The notes beneath the pieces are model-generated. The model worked only from the letters and a program-made list of their open reading frames with translations. It was not told where the DNA came from and did no database searches. Position numbers and translations under genes: made by a program. Source: a virus. Taken from it: a stretch of DNA of 33,799 nucleotides. Below are positions 1 to 6,750 of the stretch, piece by piece (the stretch's first letter is position 1; each line of letters opens with the position of its first letter). Where the stretch lies: IMG/VR virus record IMGVR_UViG_3300031857_000730, positions 1 through 33,799 of that record. One strand, given 5' to 3'.

Positions 1-240
1 GAAAACATCATCTTCATTATAGCAAAGGCGAATCTTTTGCTTGTTAAATGCTGCTTTCGTGCAGACAAAAAACTTACCATTCTGCGGGTTAGTTCCCCAC
101 ACTAATGCCGGGGCACCATCAAGTTTCACACTGATGCTAGAATCAGCATCATAAAACCAATCAAGAACCGACAGATTACCCGTCAGGATACAATCTTCTG
201 GATGGTTAATATGAATGTTTTGCATTTGTTTGATCGTCAT
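1..240 (-). CDS. KxDG-motif protein, possible nucleotidyltransferase (3' part cut by window edge)
   Basis: The first 80 residues are visible; the C-terminus lies beyond the left edge. The segment SVKLDGAPALVWG contains K-x-D-G, which resembles motif I (the adenylylated lysine) of the DNA/RNA ligase superfamily, followed by FFVCTKAAFNK. From memory it resembles a large conserved protein of T4-like cyanophages. The start ATG directly abuts a copy of the 29-nt repeat; a second in-frame ATG 15 nt further (MQNIHI) is an alternative start. The catalytic assignment is inference, since motifs III-V are not in view. Confidence 0.6.
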   Translation of the reverse strand, partial: MTIKQMQNIHINHPEDCILTGNLSVLDWFYDADSSISVKLDGAPALVWGTNPQNGKFFVCTKAAFNKQKIRLCYNEDDVF

Positions 241-269
241 ACTACTGATGCACTTTCACGGGCCCAGTT
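241..269 (-). repeat. 29-nt intergenic element, copy 1
   Basis: Read on the minus strand: ACTGGGCCC, then GTGAAAGTGCAT, then CAGTAGT. It lies between the stop of the 141-aa gene and the ATG of the KxDG gene. Its last bases plus the start give TAGTAT-G, a -10-like hexamer. One of 13 copies. Confidence 0.9.
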
Positions 270-273
270 TAAC

Positions 274-699
274 TCACCAATTCTTGCAGAATACATTACC
301 ATTGCTTTCAGTATAAACGAAATCATAGCATAGATTACGACTGAAAGTTTCTTCCCAATTAACTACAATGAAATCAGGAATATCGTATCCCATTTCTTCA
401 CAATAAGATTCTGCAAAATCACCCGCAGAGTAATAGTTTCCACGATAAGCTTCTCCAACACTGTCCAAAGAATCAATGTAGAATTCGCTGATGAAATCTT
501 CTACAACATCCATACCGAATTCTTCTACTTTATCGTAGTATTCCTCATAGTAGGTCATAAAATCACTCTCACTATGAGTATCAATGAAGTCCAGAATATC
601 CTCCAGGACATAATCATAGGAATCTTCAATGAGTTTTTCAATCTTCTCTATAGTTTCAGGTTGCAGAGATTGCTTATAGTTAGAAGTCAGAGTAACCAT
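274..699 (-). CDS. acidic hypothetical protein, 141 aa
   Basis: Not recognised. It is strongly acidic and rich in aromatic residues (many D, E, Y and F). No signal peptide, membrane segment or metal-binding motif is visible. It ends 4 nt before a copy of the 29-nt element, so it is the last gene of its group. Its length and uninterrupted frame in a tightly packed array support it as real. Confidence 0.8.
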   Translation of the reverse strand: MVTLTSNYKQSLQPETIEKIEKLIEDSYDYVLEDILDFIDTHSESDFMTYYEEYYDKVEEFGMDVVEDFISEFYIDSLDSVGEAYRGNYYSAGDFAESYCEEMGYDIPDFIVVNWEETFSRNLCYDFVYTESNGNVFCKNW

Positions 700-720
700 T
701 TTGTGTGTTAAGTAAGAGGT

Positions 721-882
721 TCAGTTTCCGTTGAGAAAGTCGTGAAGAGCAGCACGATACTCTTCATAAGTTTTGTAAATGTCCCGCATATCTTCGGGAA
801 CCTGAGGATAGGATGGACGCTTACATTCAGCAAGAGTATAACCTTTCTCTTGAATGTAGTCAGTATAATCGTTTTGAGTCAT
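721..882 (-). CDS. hypothetical protein, 53 aa
   Basis: Found by translating the space between its neighbours. It starts MTQNDYTDYIQEKGY and ends AALHDFLNGN. It is soluble-looking and acidic, with no recognised motif. Its ATG lies 3 nt beyond the stop of the upstream membrane peptide gene, which fits the packed layout. Confidence 0.65.
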   Translation of the reverse strand: MTQNDYTDYIQEKGYTLAECKRPSYPQVPEDMRDIYKTYEEYRAALHDFLNGN

Positions 883-884
883 TT

Positions 885-1043
885 TTAATGGTTAAAGAAA
901 ATGGCAATAAGTATGAGATAAACTAAGTAAAATGAAGAACAAAGAAATACTGCATTGCCATTTTCTTTACTTGAATCGTTTTCCAATGCAAATGATAATG
1001 CAATAGGAAAAGAGAAAAACGAGATAGCAATAAAGTCAATCAT
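885..1043 (-). CDS. small membrane protein, 52 aa
   Basis: It has two hydrophobic stretches (MIDFIAISFFSFPIALSF near the N-terminus and FYLVYLILIAIFF near the C-terminus) joined by a short polar loop, suggesting a two-pass inner-membrane protein. The ATG overlaps the upstream stop as TGATG, so translational coupling is likely. A longer frame upstream would overlap the neighbour and was not chosen. Role unknown. Confidence 0.65.
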   Translation of the reverse strand: MIDFIAISFFSFPIALSFALENDSSKENGNAVFLCSSFYLVYLILIAIFFNH

Positions 1044-1213
1044 CAGGAATAGTGTGCGCAGCTGACCCACGATGGAATACCCGCACGTTGCAGATTAGAG
1101 TTGATTCGTTCAACCTCATTCTCTGCCGCTTCTTCATCGTAAGTCTCATACAGTAGTTCTACACTACCGTCAGGTTGAGTTTGGTAGATGTGAAACATTT
1201 GGGTTCCGCTCAT
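1043..1213 (-). CDS. hypothetical protein, 56 aa
   Basis: Starts MSGTQMFHIYQTQ directly after a 29-nt element. A second in-frame ATG 15 nt downstream (MFHIYQ) may be the true start. It carries an acidic middle segment (YETYDEEAAENEVERIN). No family recognised. Confidence 0.65.
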   Translation of the reverse strand: MSGTQMFHIYQTQPDGSVELLYETYDEEAAENEVERINSNLQRAGIPSWVSCAHYS

Positions 1214-1242
1214 ACTACTGATGCACTTTCACGGGCCCAGTT
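1214..1242 (-). repeat. 29-nt intergenic element, copy 2
   Basis: Identical in sequence to copy 1. Unlike the others it is preceded not by a gene but by a ~295-nt non-coding stretch. Confidence 0.9.
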
Positions 1243-1537
1243 ATTATCATTCTTGGGATTCTGCTGCGGATGCTGGTATGGGCAGGCAGTCTCAGGTGAG
1301 ACCCGCTGAGAACCCTTGGTATCACTGGGGTCTGTTTTCCAAAAAATCGGTGATTCTGCGTTCAGGTACTATGGGAGGTGTGCTAGGATGAAATCTCCGA
1401 AAAATCACAAAGTATAAAAAAGAGGAGATTACCAGTCCCCTCTCATATACAACCACATCCTTCTGGAATTATCTACACTCTGCGGAAGTCACTTTATTTA
1501 CTTAAGCGAGGCAAAACTCCCTTCCTCGTTGATATAA
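1243..1537. other. non-coding stretch upstream of element copy 2
   Basis: No convincing gene on either strand. On the minus strand it begins with a terminator hairpin and ends with the GATAATAA that precedes the element. A 5-bp hairpin GTCTC-ACCT-GAGAC is visible. A minus-strand frame without ATG runs through the element as ...NNWARESASVV then stop; this could be a gene remnant or chance. Confidence 0.5.
1416..1442 (-). terminator. intrinsic terminator
   Basis: Minus strand: GAGGGGA, loop CTGGTAA, TCTCCTC, then six T. That is seven pairs with one G-T wobble. It follows the 70-aa gene and closes the operon upstream of the non-coding stretch. Confidence 0.75.
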
Positions 1538-1750
1538 TCAGGTGCTAGTTTTCAGGTAAATCCTATCCATAATGCACATAGAAAGTTCCATCATCAGGTC
1601 GCAATCAAGTTTCCCAATTTTACTCTCAAGTGCATCAGGAATCACCTCCATCATTAGTTCAACCCATCGCTCGTCGTTGTTAATGTAATCTATAACTTCT
1701 GGCGTAAGAGCAGCAGCAAGATTCAGAACTGTTTTAGCGGAAAGAGTCAT
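1538..1750 (-). CDS. conserved cyanophage-like small protein, 70 aa
   Basis: MTLSAKTVLNLAAALTPEV opening, followed by an acidic helical body. From memory this opening recurs in small proteins of T4-like cyanophages, but no function is known to me. Its ATG overlaps the stop of a tiny upstream membrane peptide (ATGA). It is followed by non-coding sequence and a terminator. Confidence 0.8.
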   Translation of the reverse strand: MTLSAKTVLNLAAALTPEVIDYINNDERWVELMMEVIPDALESKIGKLDCDLMMELSMCIMDRIYLKTST

Positions 1751-1860
1751 TGTTCAGGAGAGATAAGATCAGCAGTGGTATGAAGTACGCTTGCAGTGCT
1801 GTTACGAACTGCTGGAGAGAATGTAAAGAAAACGATGAAGATAAGGGCAATCAGTTTCAC
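1747..1860 (-). CDS. possible 37-aa membrane peptide with GTG start
   Basis: Starts GTG AAA CTG four nt after the upstream stop. It reads KLIALIFIVFFTFSPA, a single membrane or signal-like segment, then a polar tail. The stop overlaps the next ATG. It fills an otherwise empty gap, but the non-ATG start and small size make it tentative. Confidence 0.45.
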   Translation of the reverse strand: MKLIALIFIVFFTFSPAVRNSTASVLHTTADLISPEQ

Positions 1861-1864
1861 TTTG

Positions 1865-2107
1865 TCAGGAGACTTGAATGTGAGTGTTTTTCTTCGTGCC
1901 ATTGGACTTAGGAAAAATCAGACCGTATTCTTTAATCAGAATATCTCTCACTGCCTCTCGGTCAATCGTATCACCATCAAAGGGAAAGTTAGCAGTTTCA
2001 ATATGTTTTTGAGTTGCTTCTTTTACCTGTTCCCTTGTGGCACCCATATCATAGATGCCGCCTGAACCATAGAAATCCAGGACATAATCAATGAAATCAA
2101 ACGTCAT
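1865..2107 (-). CDS. conserved hypothetical protein, 80 aa
   Basis: Starts MTFDFIDYVLDFYGSGGIYD. The middle has FPFDGDTIDREAVRDIL, a pattern I associate with small cyanophage proteins of unknown role. The internal ATG was preferred over a longer frame because it limits the overlap with the upstream gene to 11 nt. Confidence 0.75.
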   Translation of the reverse strand: MTFDFIDYVLDFYGSGGIYDMGATREQVKEATQKHIETANFPFDGDTIDREAVRDILIKEYGLIFPKSNGTKKNTHIQVS

Positions 2108-2267
2108 AAACCTTGTGCTGATTGAACTCGTTTTGATAGGATTGCTTGAGTGCTTCATCATCTTGAACCCAAGAAAGACTCAGCATATAGTTGTAGAAAT
2201 CCATCCAAGACATACAATCTTGGTAGAGATATTCAGGATACTTTTGATAGAAAGTAGTGGAAGTCAT
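2097..2267 (-). CDS. hypothetical protein, 56 aa
   Basis: Starts MTSTTFYQKYPEYLYQDC. It is rich in Tyr, Gln and Trp with no recognised motif. It overlaps the next gene by 11 nt. Found by hand translation of a gap. Confidence 0.6.
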   Translation of the reverse strand: MTSTTFYQKYPEYLYQDCMSWMDFYNYMLSLSWVQDDEALKQSYQNEFNQHKVYDV

Positions 2268-2285
2268 TGTTCTTTTGAGTGTAAA

Positions 2286-2570
2286 TCAGATAGAAACGCA
2301 AGCACCAACACGAACTTGATTCAGTGCGGTTTGGATATAACCAACTGCCTTATTTGCATTGAAGGCATTTTTCCAGTGATAATGTGCCTGGGCACAGTTA
2401 TGCACACCGTAGTAATAACGGCGAACATTAGAGGCAGAAAGATTCAGTTCCTTTGCAATCTGTTTGGTGCTAAGACCATCACGATAAAGATAGTTAATCT
2501 TCTCGCAAAGTTCGTTAGTCCTTTCGTTTGCCTTAGCGAAAGAAATTGGAGCAACGGTGATAGTTCTCAT
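2286..2570 (-). CDS. helix-turn-helix protein, 94 aa
   Basis: Residues about 32-56 read DGLSTKQIAKELNLSASNV then RRYY, a typical helix-turn-helix of the sigma-70 region 4 / MarR-like type, so DNA binding is likely. The start MRTITVAP follows the upstream stop as TGAAATG. It is the clearest candidate transcription regulator in the window and could act on the 29-nt elements; that link is speculation. Confidence 0.75.
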   Translation of the reverse strand: MRTITVAPISFAKANERTNELCEKINYLYRDGLSTKQIAKELNLSASNVRRYYYGVHNCAQAHYHWKNAFNANKAVGYIQTALNQVRVGACVSI

Positions 2571-2571
2571 T

Positions 2572-2799
2572 TCAGTTAGTTTGATTGGGATTGATGTAGT
2601 TGGGCAATGTGAAGTCAATATAAGGTCTTACTGTATTTCCTTCACTATCATAGACTCCATTGAAGCAAATTTCAGCGACTGCTTCGTAACAATATGGACC
2701 ACGCGATTCCTCAGTAACAGTGAAGTCAGCGTTATAACGACGCAGGAGTTCCTCAAAGTCCCTCATAAATGCGTCAGTGATTTGTTGTTGGTCGGTCAT
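2572..2799 (-). CDS. conserved cyanophage-like protein, 75 aa
   Basis: Starts MTDQQQITDAFMRDFEELL. An N-terminal helix is followed by a predicted beta-rich part (VYDSEGNTVRPYIDFTLP). It recalls small T4-like cyanophage proteins of unknown role. It is the first gene after element copy 3, with a 17-nt spacer. Confidence 0.75.
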   Translation of the reverse strand: MTDQQQITDAFMRDFEELLRRYNADFTVTEESRGPYCYEAVAEICFNGVYDSEGNTVRPYIDFTLPNYINPNQTN

Positions 2800-2816
2800 T
2801 TGAGGATTGCCCTTAC

Positions 2817-2845
2817 ACTACTGATGCACTTTCACGGGCCCAGTT
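2817..2845 (-). repeat. 29-nt intergenic element, copy 3
   Basis: Same core as copy 1, but the 3' flank is GTAAGGGCAATCCTCAA-ATG instead of an immediate ATG; the -10-like hexamer is TAGTGT. It separates a 47-aa gene from the 75-aa gene. Confidence 0.9.
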
Positions 2846-2849
2846 GTTA

Positions 2850-2993
2850 TCAGTTAAACTTTGCATTCACTCCAACTACCTTGCAAGTTGGGTTGCGAAT
2901 GAGTGCAGTTTCGCGGGCATCTTTCGGTGTGCTAGCATACACTTCCTCAATGAACACTTTGCCCCCTTGATAGAGTTTAACTTCGTATTTCAT
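2850..2993 (-). CDS. small conserved protein, 47 aa
   Basis: MKYEVKLYQGGKVFIEEVYA, then ARETALIRNP and VVGVNAKF. It looks like a compact alpha-beta fold and resembles, from memory, a family of ~45-50 aa cyanophage proteins. A distant look-alike occurs at 29405-29560 (MKYNTTMILDGKTIDVMIEA). Overlaps the upstream gene stop. Confidence 0.7.
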   Translation of the reverse strand: MKYEVKLYQGGKVFIEEVYASTPKDARETALIRNPTCKVVGVNAKFN

Positions 2994-3271
2994 ACTGCTT
3001 GCTTGTTACGAACTCGGCGGACTTCATCGTCAATAATCTCAAAAACTTGTTCGTACATATAATCACACGAACCAAGTTCATTTAGAACCTCACAAGTATC
3101 ATCATCATTCAGATGCACTTGTTCATCCAGGTTCTCAAATCCATCATCACCAGTAGGATAGAAGAACACATCCTCTTTGGTGAATACAAATGCAGCGCAG
3201 GGTGCGTTCTCACCTTGTTGCTCAATCAGGCGATTGACGCTGTTGCGAAGTTCAGAAAGTGTGCGGTACAT
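2990..3271 (-). CDS. hypothetical protein, 93 aa
   Basis: MYRTLSELRNSVNRLIEQQG, then a beta-like segment AAFVFTKEDVFFYP and an acidic C-terminal half. No motif recognised. Overlaps the next ATG by 4 nt. Confidence 0.8.
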   Translation of the reverse strand: MYRTLSELRNSVNRLIEQQGENAPCAAFVFTKEDVFFYPTGDDGFENLDEQVHLNDDDTCEVLNELGSCDYMYEQVFEIIDDEVRRVRNKQAV

Positions 3272-3273
3272 AA

Positions 3274-3423
3274 TCAGTTCTGGATAGGAAAGTGGTCGTA
3301 TTCGTAGTCAGCAACATTAGGGTGTTCGTGGAGTAGATTATCCACAAACTTCATCACCTCATCATCATTCAGGTCTTGATTGAAATAAACAGCAATCCGA
3401 ACCATTCCGTTAGTTTGAGTCAT
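3274..3423 (-). CDS. hypothetical protein, 49 aa
   Basis: MTQTNGMVRIAVYFNQDLND, acidic, no motif. Its ATG overlaps (ATGA) the stop of an 8-codon mini-ORF that begins at element copy 4. Confidence 0.65.
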   Translation of the reverse strand: MTQTNGMVRIAVYFNQDLNDDEVMKFVDNLLHEHPNVADYEYDHFPIQN

Positions 3424-3446
3424 TGTTGGGAATCGTGGGTGGTCAT
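3420..3446 (-). other. 8-codon mini-ORF after element copy 4
   Basis: The ATG that abuts element copy 4 opens MTTHDSQQ and stops as ATGA on the start of the 49-aa gene. It could be a leader peptide that couples translation, or simply a by-product of the element ending in ATG. Confidence 0.3.
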
Positions 3447-3475
3447 ACTACTGATACACTTTCACGGGCCCAGTT
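3447..3475 (-). repeat. 29-nt intergenic element, copy 4
   Basis: One change from copy 1 (GTGTAT for GTGCAT). It begins within the upstream stop codon TGA-ACTGGG. Confidence 0.9.
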
Positions 3476-3708
3476 CAGTTAAGAACCTCTTTAGGGTCAG
3501 CACCTACAGATTCAATCACACTTTCAATTTCATCAGTATCCCAGTAACCTTCAATGTTATCAAGGACTGCTTCTTGTCCCATATTGGACATATTCTCCAC
3601 AATGGTTTCGTATGCAAACTGAACCAGACAATCAATATCCATTCCTTCTACGACTTGCTCAGCGTAGGTTTCAATCAGTTGTTGCAGTTGTTGAGAAGTG
3701 AGTTCCAT
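3475..3708 (-). CDS. acidic hypothetical protein, 77 aa
   Basis: MELTSQQLQQLIETYAEQVV; all-helical appearance, many E and D. Not recognised. The stop codon overlaps the first base of element copy 4. Confidence 0.75.
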   Translation of the reverse strand: MELTSQQLQQLIETYAEQVVEGMDIDCLVQFAYETIVENMSNMGQEAVLDNIEGYWDTDEIESVIESVGADPKEVLN

Positions 3709-3768
3709 TGTTTTGAGAGAAGTGAGAGTTTAGTGAGAGAGAATCAGTTGAGAAGTGTTGGTCTTTTA

Positions 3769-3957
3769 TTACATCAATTCCATTTCAATCCTATTGATTG
3801 CAGACCTATTTGCATTTGGATTGGGGACTTCTTTCAAGCACTTAAGAACTTCTTCAAGTGCTGCTTTTGCCTCATTATTCCTTGTGTCTGCATAAGTTTC
3901 TCCCGCTGGTGCTGTGGAGATTGCAGTTGCGATACATTGCAACAGAGTTTTAGTCAT
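3769..3957 (-). CDS. hypothetical protein, 62 aa
   Basis: MTKTLLQCIATAISTAPAGE; a short helical, slightly acidic protein with no motif. It is followed by a 60-nt purine-rich gap in which nothing was seen. Confidence 0.65.
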   Translation of the reverse strand: MTKTLLQCIATAISTAPAGETYADTRNNEAKAALEEVLKCLKEVPNPNANRSAINRIEMELM

Positions 3958-3966
3958 TTTGAGTAA

Positions 3967-4131
3967 TCAGTCGCGGTCAGAAATGTTCCAGACTTTAATC
4001 GGTTCGGGTTTAATCTTACCGTCCCGAACTTGCTGCTGATACTGATGCTGAGCAGCAATTTGTTTGGTATAGTTCTGCATTGCAAGTTGCACTGCAGGGT
4101 CATTCTTTGCGTTTTCGTTGAGAATATACAT
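3967..4131 (-). CDS. hypothetical protein, 54 aa, Gln-rich
   Basis: MYILNENAKNDPAVQLAMQN, then a Gln-rich helix (QIAAQHQYQQQ) and a basic-proline tail. The start overlaps the stop of a mini-ORF (TGATG) that begins at element copy 5. Confidence 0.65.
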   Translation of the reverse strand: MYILNENAKNDPAVQLAMQNYTKQIAAQHQYQQQVRDGKIKPEPIKVWNISDRD

Positions 4132-4157
4132 CAGGCAGGAAAGGTCGTGTCGTTCAT
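4131..4157 (-). other. 8-codon mini-ORF after element copy 5
   Basis: Opens MNDTTFPA at the ATG abutting the element and ends TGATG on the next gene. Same length and geometry as the mini-ORF after copy 4. Confidence 0.3.
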
Positions 4158-4186
4158 ACTACTGATGCACTTTGACGGGCCCAGTT
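4158..4186 (-). repeat. 29-nt intergenic element, copy 5
   Basis: ACTGGGCCC then GTCAAAGTGCAT then CAGTAGT; one substitution relative to copy 1. Confidence 0.9.
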
Positions 4187-4190
4187 GTTA

Positions 4191-4460
4191 TCAGTCCCTC
4201 CAAGTTCCGTGTTGAATATGAATCTTCTTGATTTCAGTGTAAAGAAACTGGCGAAGTTTGGGGTCAGTGGTAGTATCAAATGCAGTATAAAGACGACTCA
4301 GATATTCTTTCTGTGTCGCACATTTGACTACCTTTGCCTCAGTTACTCCAAGGTCTTTGAGTGTAGAACCTGCCTTAACCTTTGATTTTCCGAAGTTCCC
4401 AGAAACGCGACCAGAAGTTCTAAGTTGTGGTTTAATCTTGGAGAGGTTAGAGTAAGTCAT
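4191..4460 (-). CDS. basic hypothetical protein, 89 aa
   Basis: Lys/Arg-rich (KIKPQLRTSGRVSGNFGKSK), a possible nucleic-acid binder by composition only. Its ATG overlaps the upstream stop. It ends just before element copy 5. Confidence 0.75.
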   Translation of the reverse strand: MTYSNLSKIKPQLRTSGRVSGNFGKSKVKAGSTLKDLGVTEAKVVKCATQKEYLSRLYTAFDTTTDPKLRQFLYTEIKKIHIQHGTWRD

Positions 4461-4588
4461 TTTTGAGGAGAACTTTTACGACAGATGGTAGCAATCTTCC
4501 AGGCAGGTTGAGAATCCTGTGTGATAGGATTACAGACCCATTCCAGTTGCTTGGTCTGGAGATTGCTGCAGACGTTATACACTTGCAT
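4457..4588 (-). CDS. hypothetical protein, 43 aa
   Basis: MQVYNVCSNLQTKQLEWVCN; three Cys in a small beta-like protein, but not in CxxC pairs. Coupled to the next gene by ATGA. Confidence 0.6.
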   Translation of the reverse strand: MQVYNVCSNLQTKQLEWVCNPITQDSQPAWKIATICRKSSPQK

Positions 4589-4589
4589 T

Positions 4590-4763
4590 TCAGTCCTCAA
4601 TCCACTTTTCTCCATCATAAACAAGTCGTGGACCGGAGACCTCAGTGAACTCCATCAAGTAGTAGTCAATGGATACACCTTCCACAGATGCTTCTTGGAG
4701 AACTTGATTATACAGTTCTTCATCAATGAAGTGGTATTCAGTTTCAATCAGTTTATTAGACAT
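4590..4763 (-). CDS. hypothetical protein, 57 aa
   Basis: MSNKLIETEYHFIDEELYNQ, acidic. The internal ATG was chosen because a longer frame would run through the upstream gene. No motif recognised. Confidence 0.65.
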   Translation of the reverse strand: MSNKLIETEYHFIDEELYNQVLQEASVEGVSIDYYLMEFTEVSGPRLVYDGEKWIED

Positions 4764-4929
4764 TTGCGGGAGCGACTTCAACGCCGCGAATAAGGTTTTG
4801 ACGGTCTTGGGATAGAAAATCATCTGCAATCTTGCCGCAAGACGAGCGAGAAGAGACAAACTTGACTTCCCAAAGGTTTCCATCTTCATTAGGAACCCAG
4901 TATTCAAGTACAACGCGATACTTCTTCAT
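4756..4929 (-). CDS. hypothetical protein, 57 aa
   Basis: MKKYRVVLEYWVPNEDGNLW begins a beta-like domain with one Cys. The ATG overlaps the upstream stop and its own stop overlaps the next gene. Unrecognised. Confidence 0.65.
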   Translation of the reverse strand: MKKYRVVLEYWVPNEDGNLWEVKFVSSRSSCGKIADDFLSQDRQNLIRGVEVAPANV

Positions 4930-5204
4930 ACAAGTTGCAGTTTGGGAGAACGTTGAACAGAATAGGTGAAATGATTTGCAGTGATGGAAACAGCGTGTTC
5001 AGGTGCGCCCAGTTCATCTACAACTTTCCAGAAATCTTTACCCTCCTCAATCACAACATATCCGAAAGTTCCAGCAATACAGAGTTGGTCAAGACCACAC
5101 TTTTCTGCTTGACGTTGAGTAGGAAACCGCTCCTTACGATTCCACCAACCAAAACGGTCAACATTTTCCGAAGGACCAAAAGTGATGCAAATGAATTCAG
5201 ACAT
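4926..5204 (-). CDS. hypothetical protein, 92 aa
   Basis: MSEFICITFGPSENVDRFGW, Trp- and Cys-containing, with a helix holding QRQAEKCGLDQLC. The start follows the upstream stop as TGAAATG. No family recognised. Confidence 0.75.
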   Translation of the reverse strand: MSEFICITFGPSENVDRFGWWNRKERFPTQRQAEKCGLDQLCIAGTFGYVVIEEGKDFWKVVDELGAPEHAVSITANHFTYSVQRSPKLQLV

Positions 5205-5205
5205 T

Positions 5206-5340
5206 TCAGTAGTTTTCTTTGGTGTTTTGGCGACGTTGGGAATCCTCATCTTCTCTGAATGGTTTATACTCTGGATGAGCATTTTCCCATCGGATAAGTT
5301 CATCAATCCAGGAAGATTGTGATTTTGGTTGAGTGTTCAT
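5206..5340 (-). CDS. hypothetical protein, 44 aa
   Basis: MNTQPKSQSSWIDELIRWEN, then a charged tail. Its ATG directly abuts element copy 6, and no later in-frame ATG exists, so here the abutting ATG must be used if the gene is real. Confidence 0.6.
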   Translation of the reverse strand: MNTQPKSQSSWIDELIRWENAHPEYKPFREDEDSQRRQNTKENY

Positions 5341-5369
5341 ACTACTGATGCACTTTCAGGGGCCCAGTT
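5341..5369 (-). repeat. 29-nt intergenic element, copy 6
   Basis: ACTGGGCCC then CTGAAAGTGCAT then CAGTAGT; differs from copy 1 at one base (C for G after the GGGCCC box). Confidence 0.9.
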
Positions 5370-5565
5370 ACATTTCAATCACAAACACAGAACGCTGAAT
5401 CATTTCCTTAGGAAGGTAAATGCTTCCAGTATCAGTATCCAAACTAAAGTAACTCATATGTGTAACTTGAGACAGAAGATTGCAGAGATTCAAGTAATCT
5501 TCTTGGTTGTATTCTTTATCTGTGCTTTTAAAGACTCCACGGGGAGTGTGTGCTACGATTTTCAT
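5368..5565 (-). CDS. hypothetical protein, 65 aa
   Basis: MKIVAHTPRGVFKSTDKEYN; predicted alternating strands and helices, no motif. The stop codon TAA shares two bases with the element downstream. Confidence 0.7.
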   Translation of the reverse strand: MKIVAHTPRGVFKSTDKEYNQEDYLNLCNLLSQVTHMSYFSLDTDTGSIYLPKEMIQRSVFVIEM

Positions 5566-5765
5566 TTCAGTTCTCCTTTGAGTTGATTTACAAGGTCTTT
5601 TGCCTGAGTCAAAAATGCCCTAGATTGATGTGCCCTACCTTTATGAATGAGCACCCAATCAGGTTTCTCTATTGATTGTTGAGGCAGATGACCGATTGTT
5701 CCCCGTGTGTATTCAATAGCATTCCAGAGTTGATCCAGTTGTTCTTTAGTGATTGTGGTGGTCAT
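5562..5765 (-). CDS. hypothetical protein, 67 aa
   Basis: MTTTITKEQLDQLWNAIEYT, helical, with a basic middle (HKGRAHQSRAF). An ATG three codons upstream is possible, but the TGAAATG junction used by several neighbours favours this start. Confidence 0.7.
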   Translation of the reverse strand: MTTTITKEQLDQLWNAIEYTRGTIGHLPQQSIEKPDWVLIHKGRAHQSRAFLTQAKDLVNQLKGELK

Positions 5766-5766
5766 T

Positions 5767-5994
5767 TCACTCATACCTCAGTTTGCTTATCACAACCACA
5801 TTAGTAGACCAAGGAATTACGTTGAGGTTTTCGTTATAAAGAACTCCTTTATCTTTTACTACATTACCCCCACGAACCTCAATAGTATGTCCATCAAGAA
5901 TACCAATCGTAAAGATGACCCTACCCTCTTCATTGAGAATTGAAATCTCATTAGTGATGGAATCAACTTTTACTGTCTGAGTTTTGTTAGTCAT
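5767..5994 (-). CDS. hypothetical protein, 75 aa
   Basis: MTNKTQTVKVDSITNEISIL, mostly beta-like with short hydrophobic strands. Unrecognised. Confidence 0.7.
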   Translation of the reverse strand: MTNKTQTVKVDSITNEISILNEEGRVIFTIGILDGHTIEVRGGNVVKDKGVLYNENLNVIPWSTNVVVISKLRYE

Positions 5995-5996
5995 AA

Positions 5997-6263
5997 TCAG
6001 TTATTCAAAATACCAAGAGCATAAAGTTGTCGTTCAATCCTTTGACTTGGAGAACCAGTAAAAGCACCAGCAAGTTCAGGATTTAGAGCATCAAGTCGTT
6101 GTGCAAGGTCAAAGCACTTTTCAACTTCTTCTTCAAGTTCTTTGTAGTCCTCTTTAAGTAGTTGTTCTTCTTGTTCAGTCATTTGTTTTCTACCAGTACA
6201 GATAATATTCAATGAATCTCCAACACGCATACCATTGGAAGGAACAAAAACATCTTTAGTCAT
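5997..6263 (-). CDS. hypothetical protein, 88 aa
   Basis: MTKDVFVPSNGMRVGDSLNI, then a coiled-coil-like acidic helix (EQEEQLLKEDYKELEEEVEK). An internal ATG at codon 28 is an alternative start. Unrecognised. Confidence 0.7.
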   Translation of the reverse strand: MTKDVFVPSNGMRVGDSLNIICTGRKQMTEQEEQLLKEDYKELEEEVEKCFDLAQRLDALNPELAGAFTGSPSQRIERQLYALGILNN

Positions 6264-6429
6264 CTTTATTCAATCGTGCCTCAAGGTCATCAATTTTAGT
6301 ATAAAGTTCTACAATCGTATGAATTAGTTCATTATAATCCAATTCGGGATGATTACCGTCCTTTGAAAGTAATCTCCAGCATCTTTGATACTCTTCAGTT
6401 TGTTCGTGAAAAAACCAGTCGTTAATCAT
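6256..6429 (-). CDS. hypothetical protein, 57 aa
   Basis: MINDWFFHEQTEEYQRCWRL, acidic with a C-terminal helix DDLEARLNKDD. It overlaps genes on both sides by a few bases. Found by hand translation. Confidence 0.65.
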   Translation of the reverse strand: MINDWFFHEQTEEYQRCWRLLSKDGNHPELDYNELIHTIVELYTKIDDLEARLNKDD

Positions 6430-6749
6430 TTCAGGTCAAGGAGTTCGCGTTCTTCTGGAGTTAGACGAGCAATCAGTTCTTTGCGTTTTTCTGCTTTGAT
6501 TCTCTTTTGTTCTTGTTCATCCAGTTTTCTATCAAGAGTTTCCATCACATAATCAAGAGGATTTCCTTTATTCCAAGTTTTCTCACCTGTTTGAGTGATG
6601 ACTACATACTCATCAAAGTCTCGGGGAGAATACATTTCAAAGATACGGACTACATAATCCCCATCTTTATCTTCATTAACCTCAACAGTCAGACCAAGTT
6701 TATTTGCTTTGGCAAACAGTTGGAGAAGTTCAGTTGCTTGAATAGTCAT
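6426..6749 (-). CDS. hypothetical protein, 107 aa
   Basis: MTIQATELLQLFAKANKLGL, then a beta-like segment (GDYVVRIFEMYSP) and a highly charged C-terminal helix (QEQKRIKAEKRKELIARLTP). Unrecognised, but its length makes it a firm ORF. Confidence 0.8.
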   Translation of the reverse strand: MTIQATELLQLFAKANKLGLTVEVNEDKDGDYVVRIFEMYSPRDFDEYVVITQTGEKTWNKGNPLDYVMETLDRKLDEQEQKRIKAEKRKELIARLTPEERELLDLK

Positions 6750-6750
6750 T

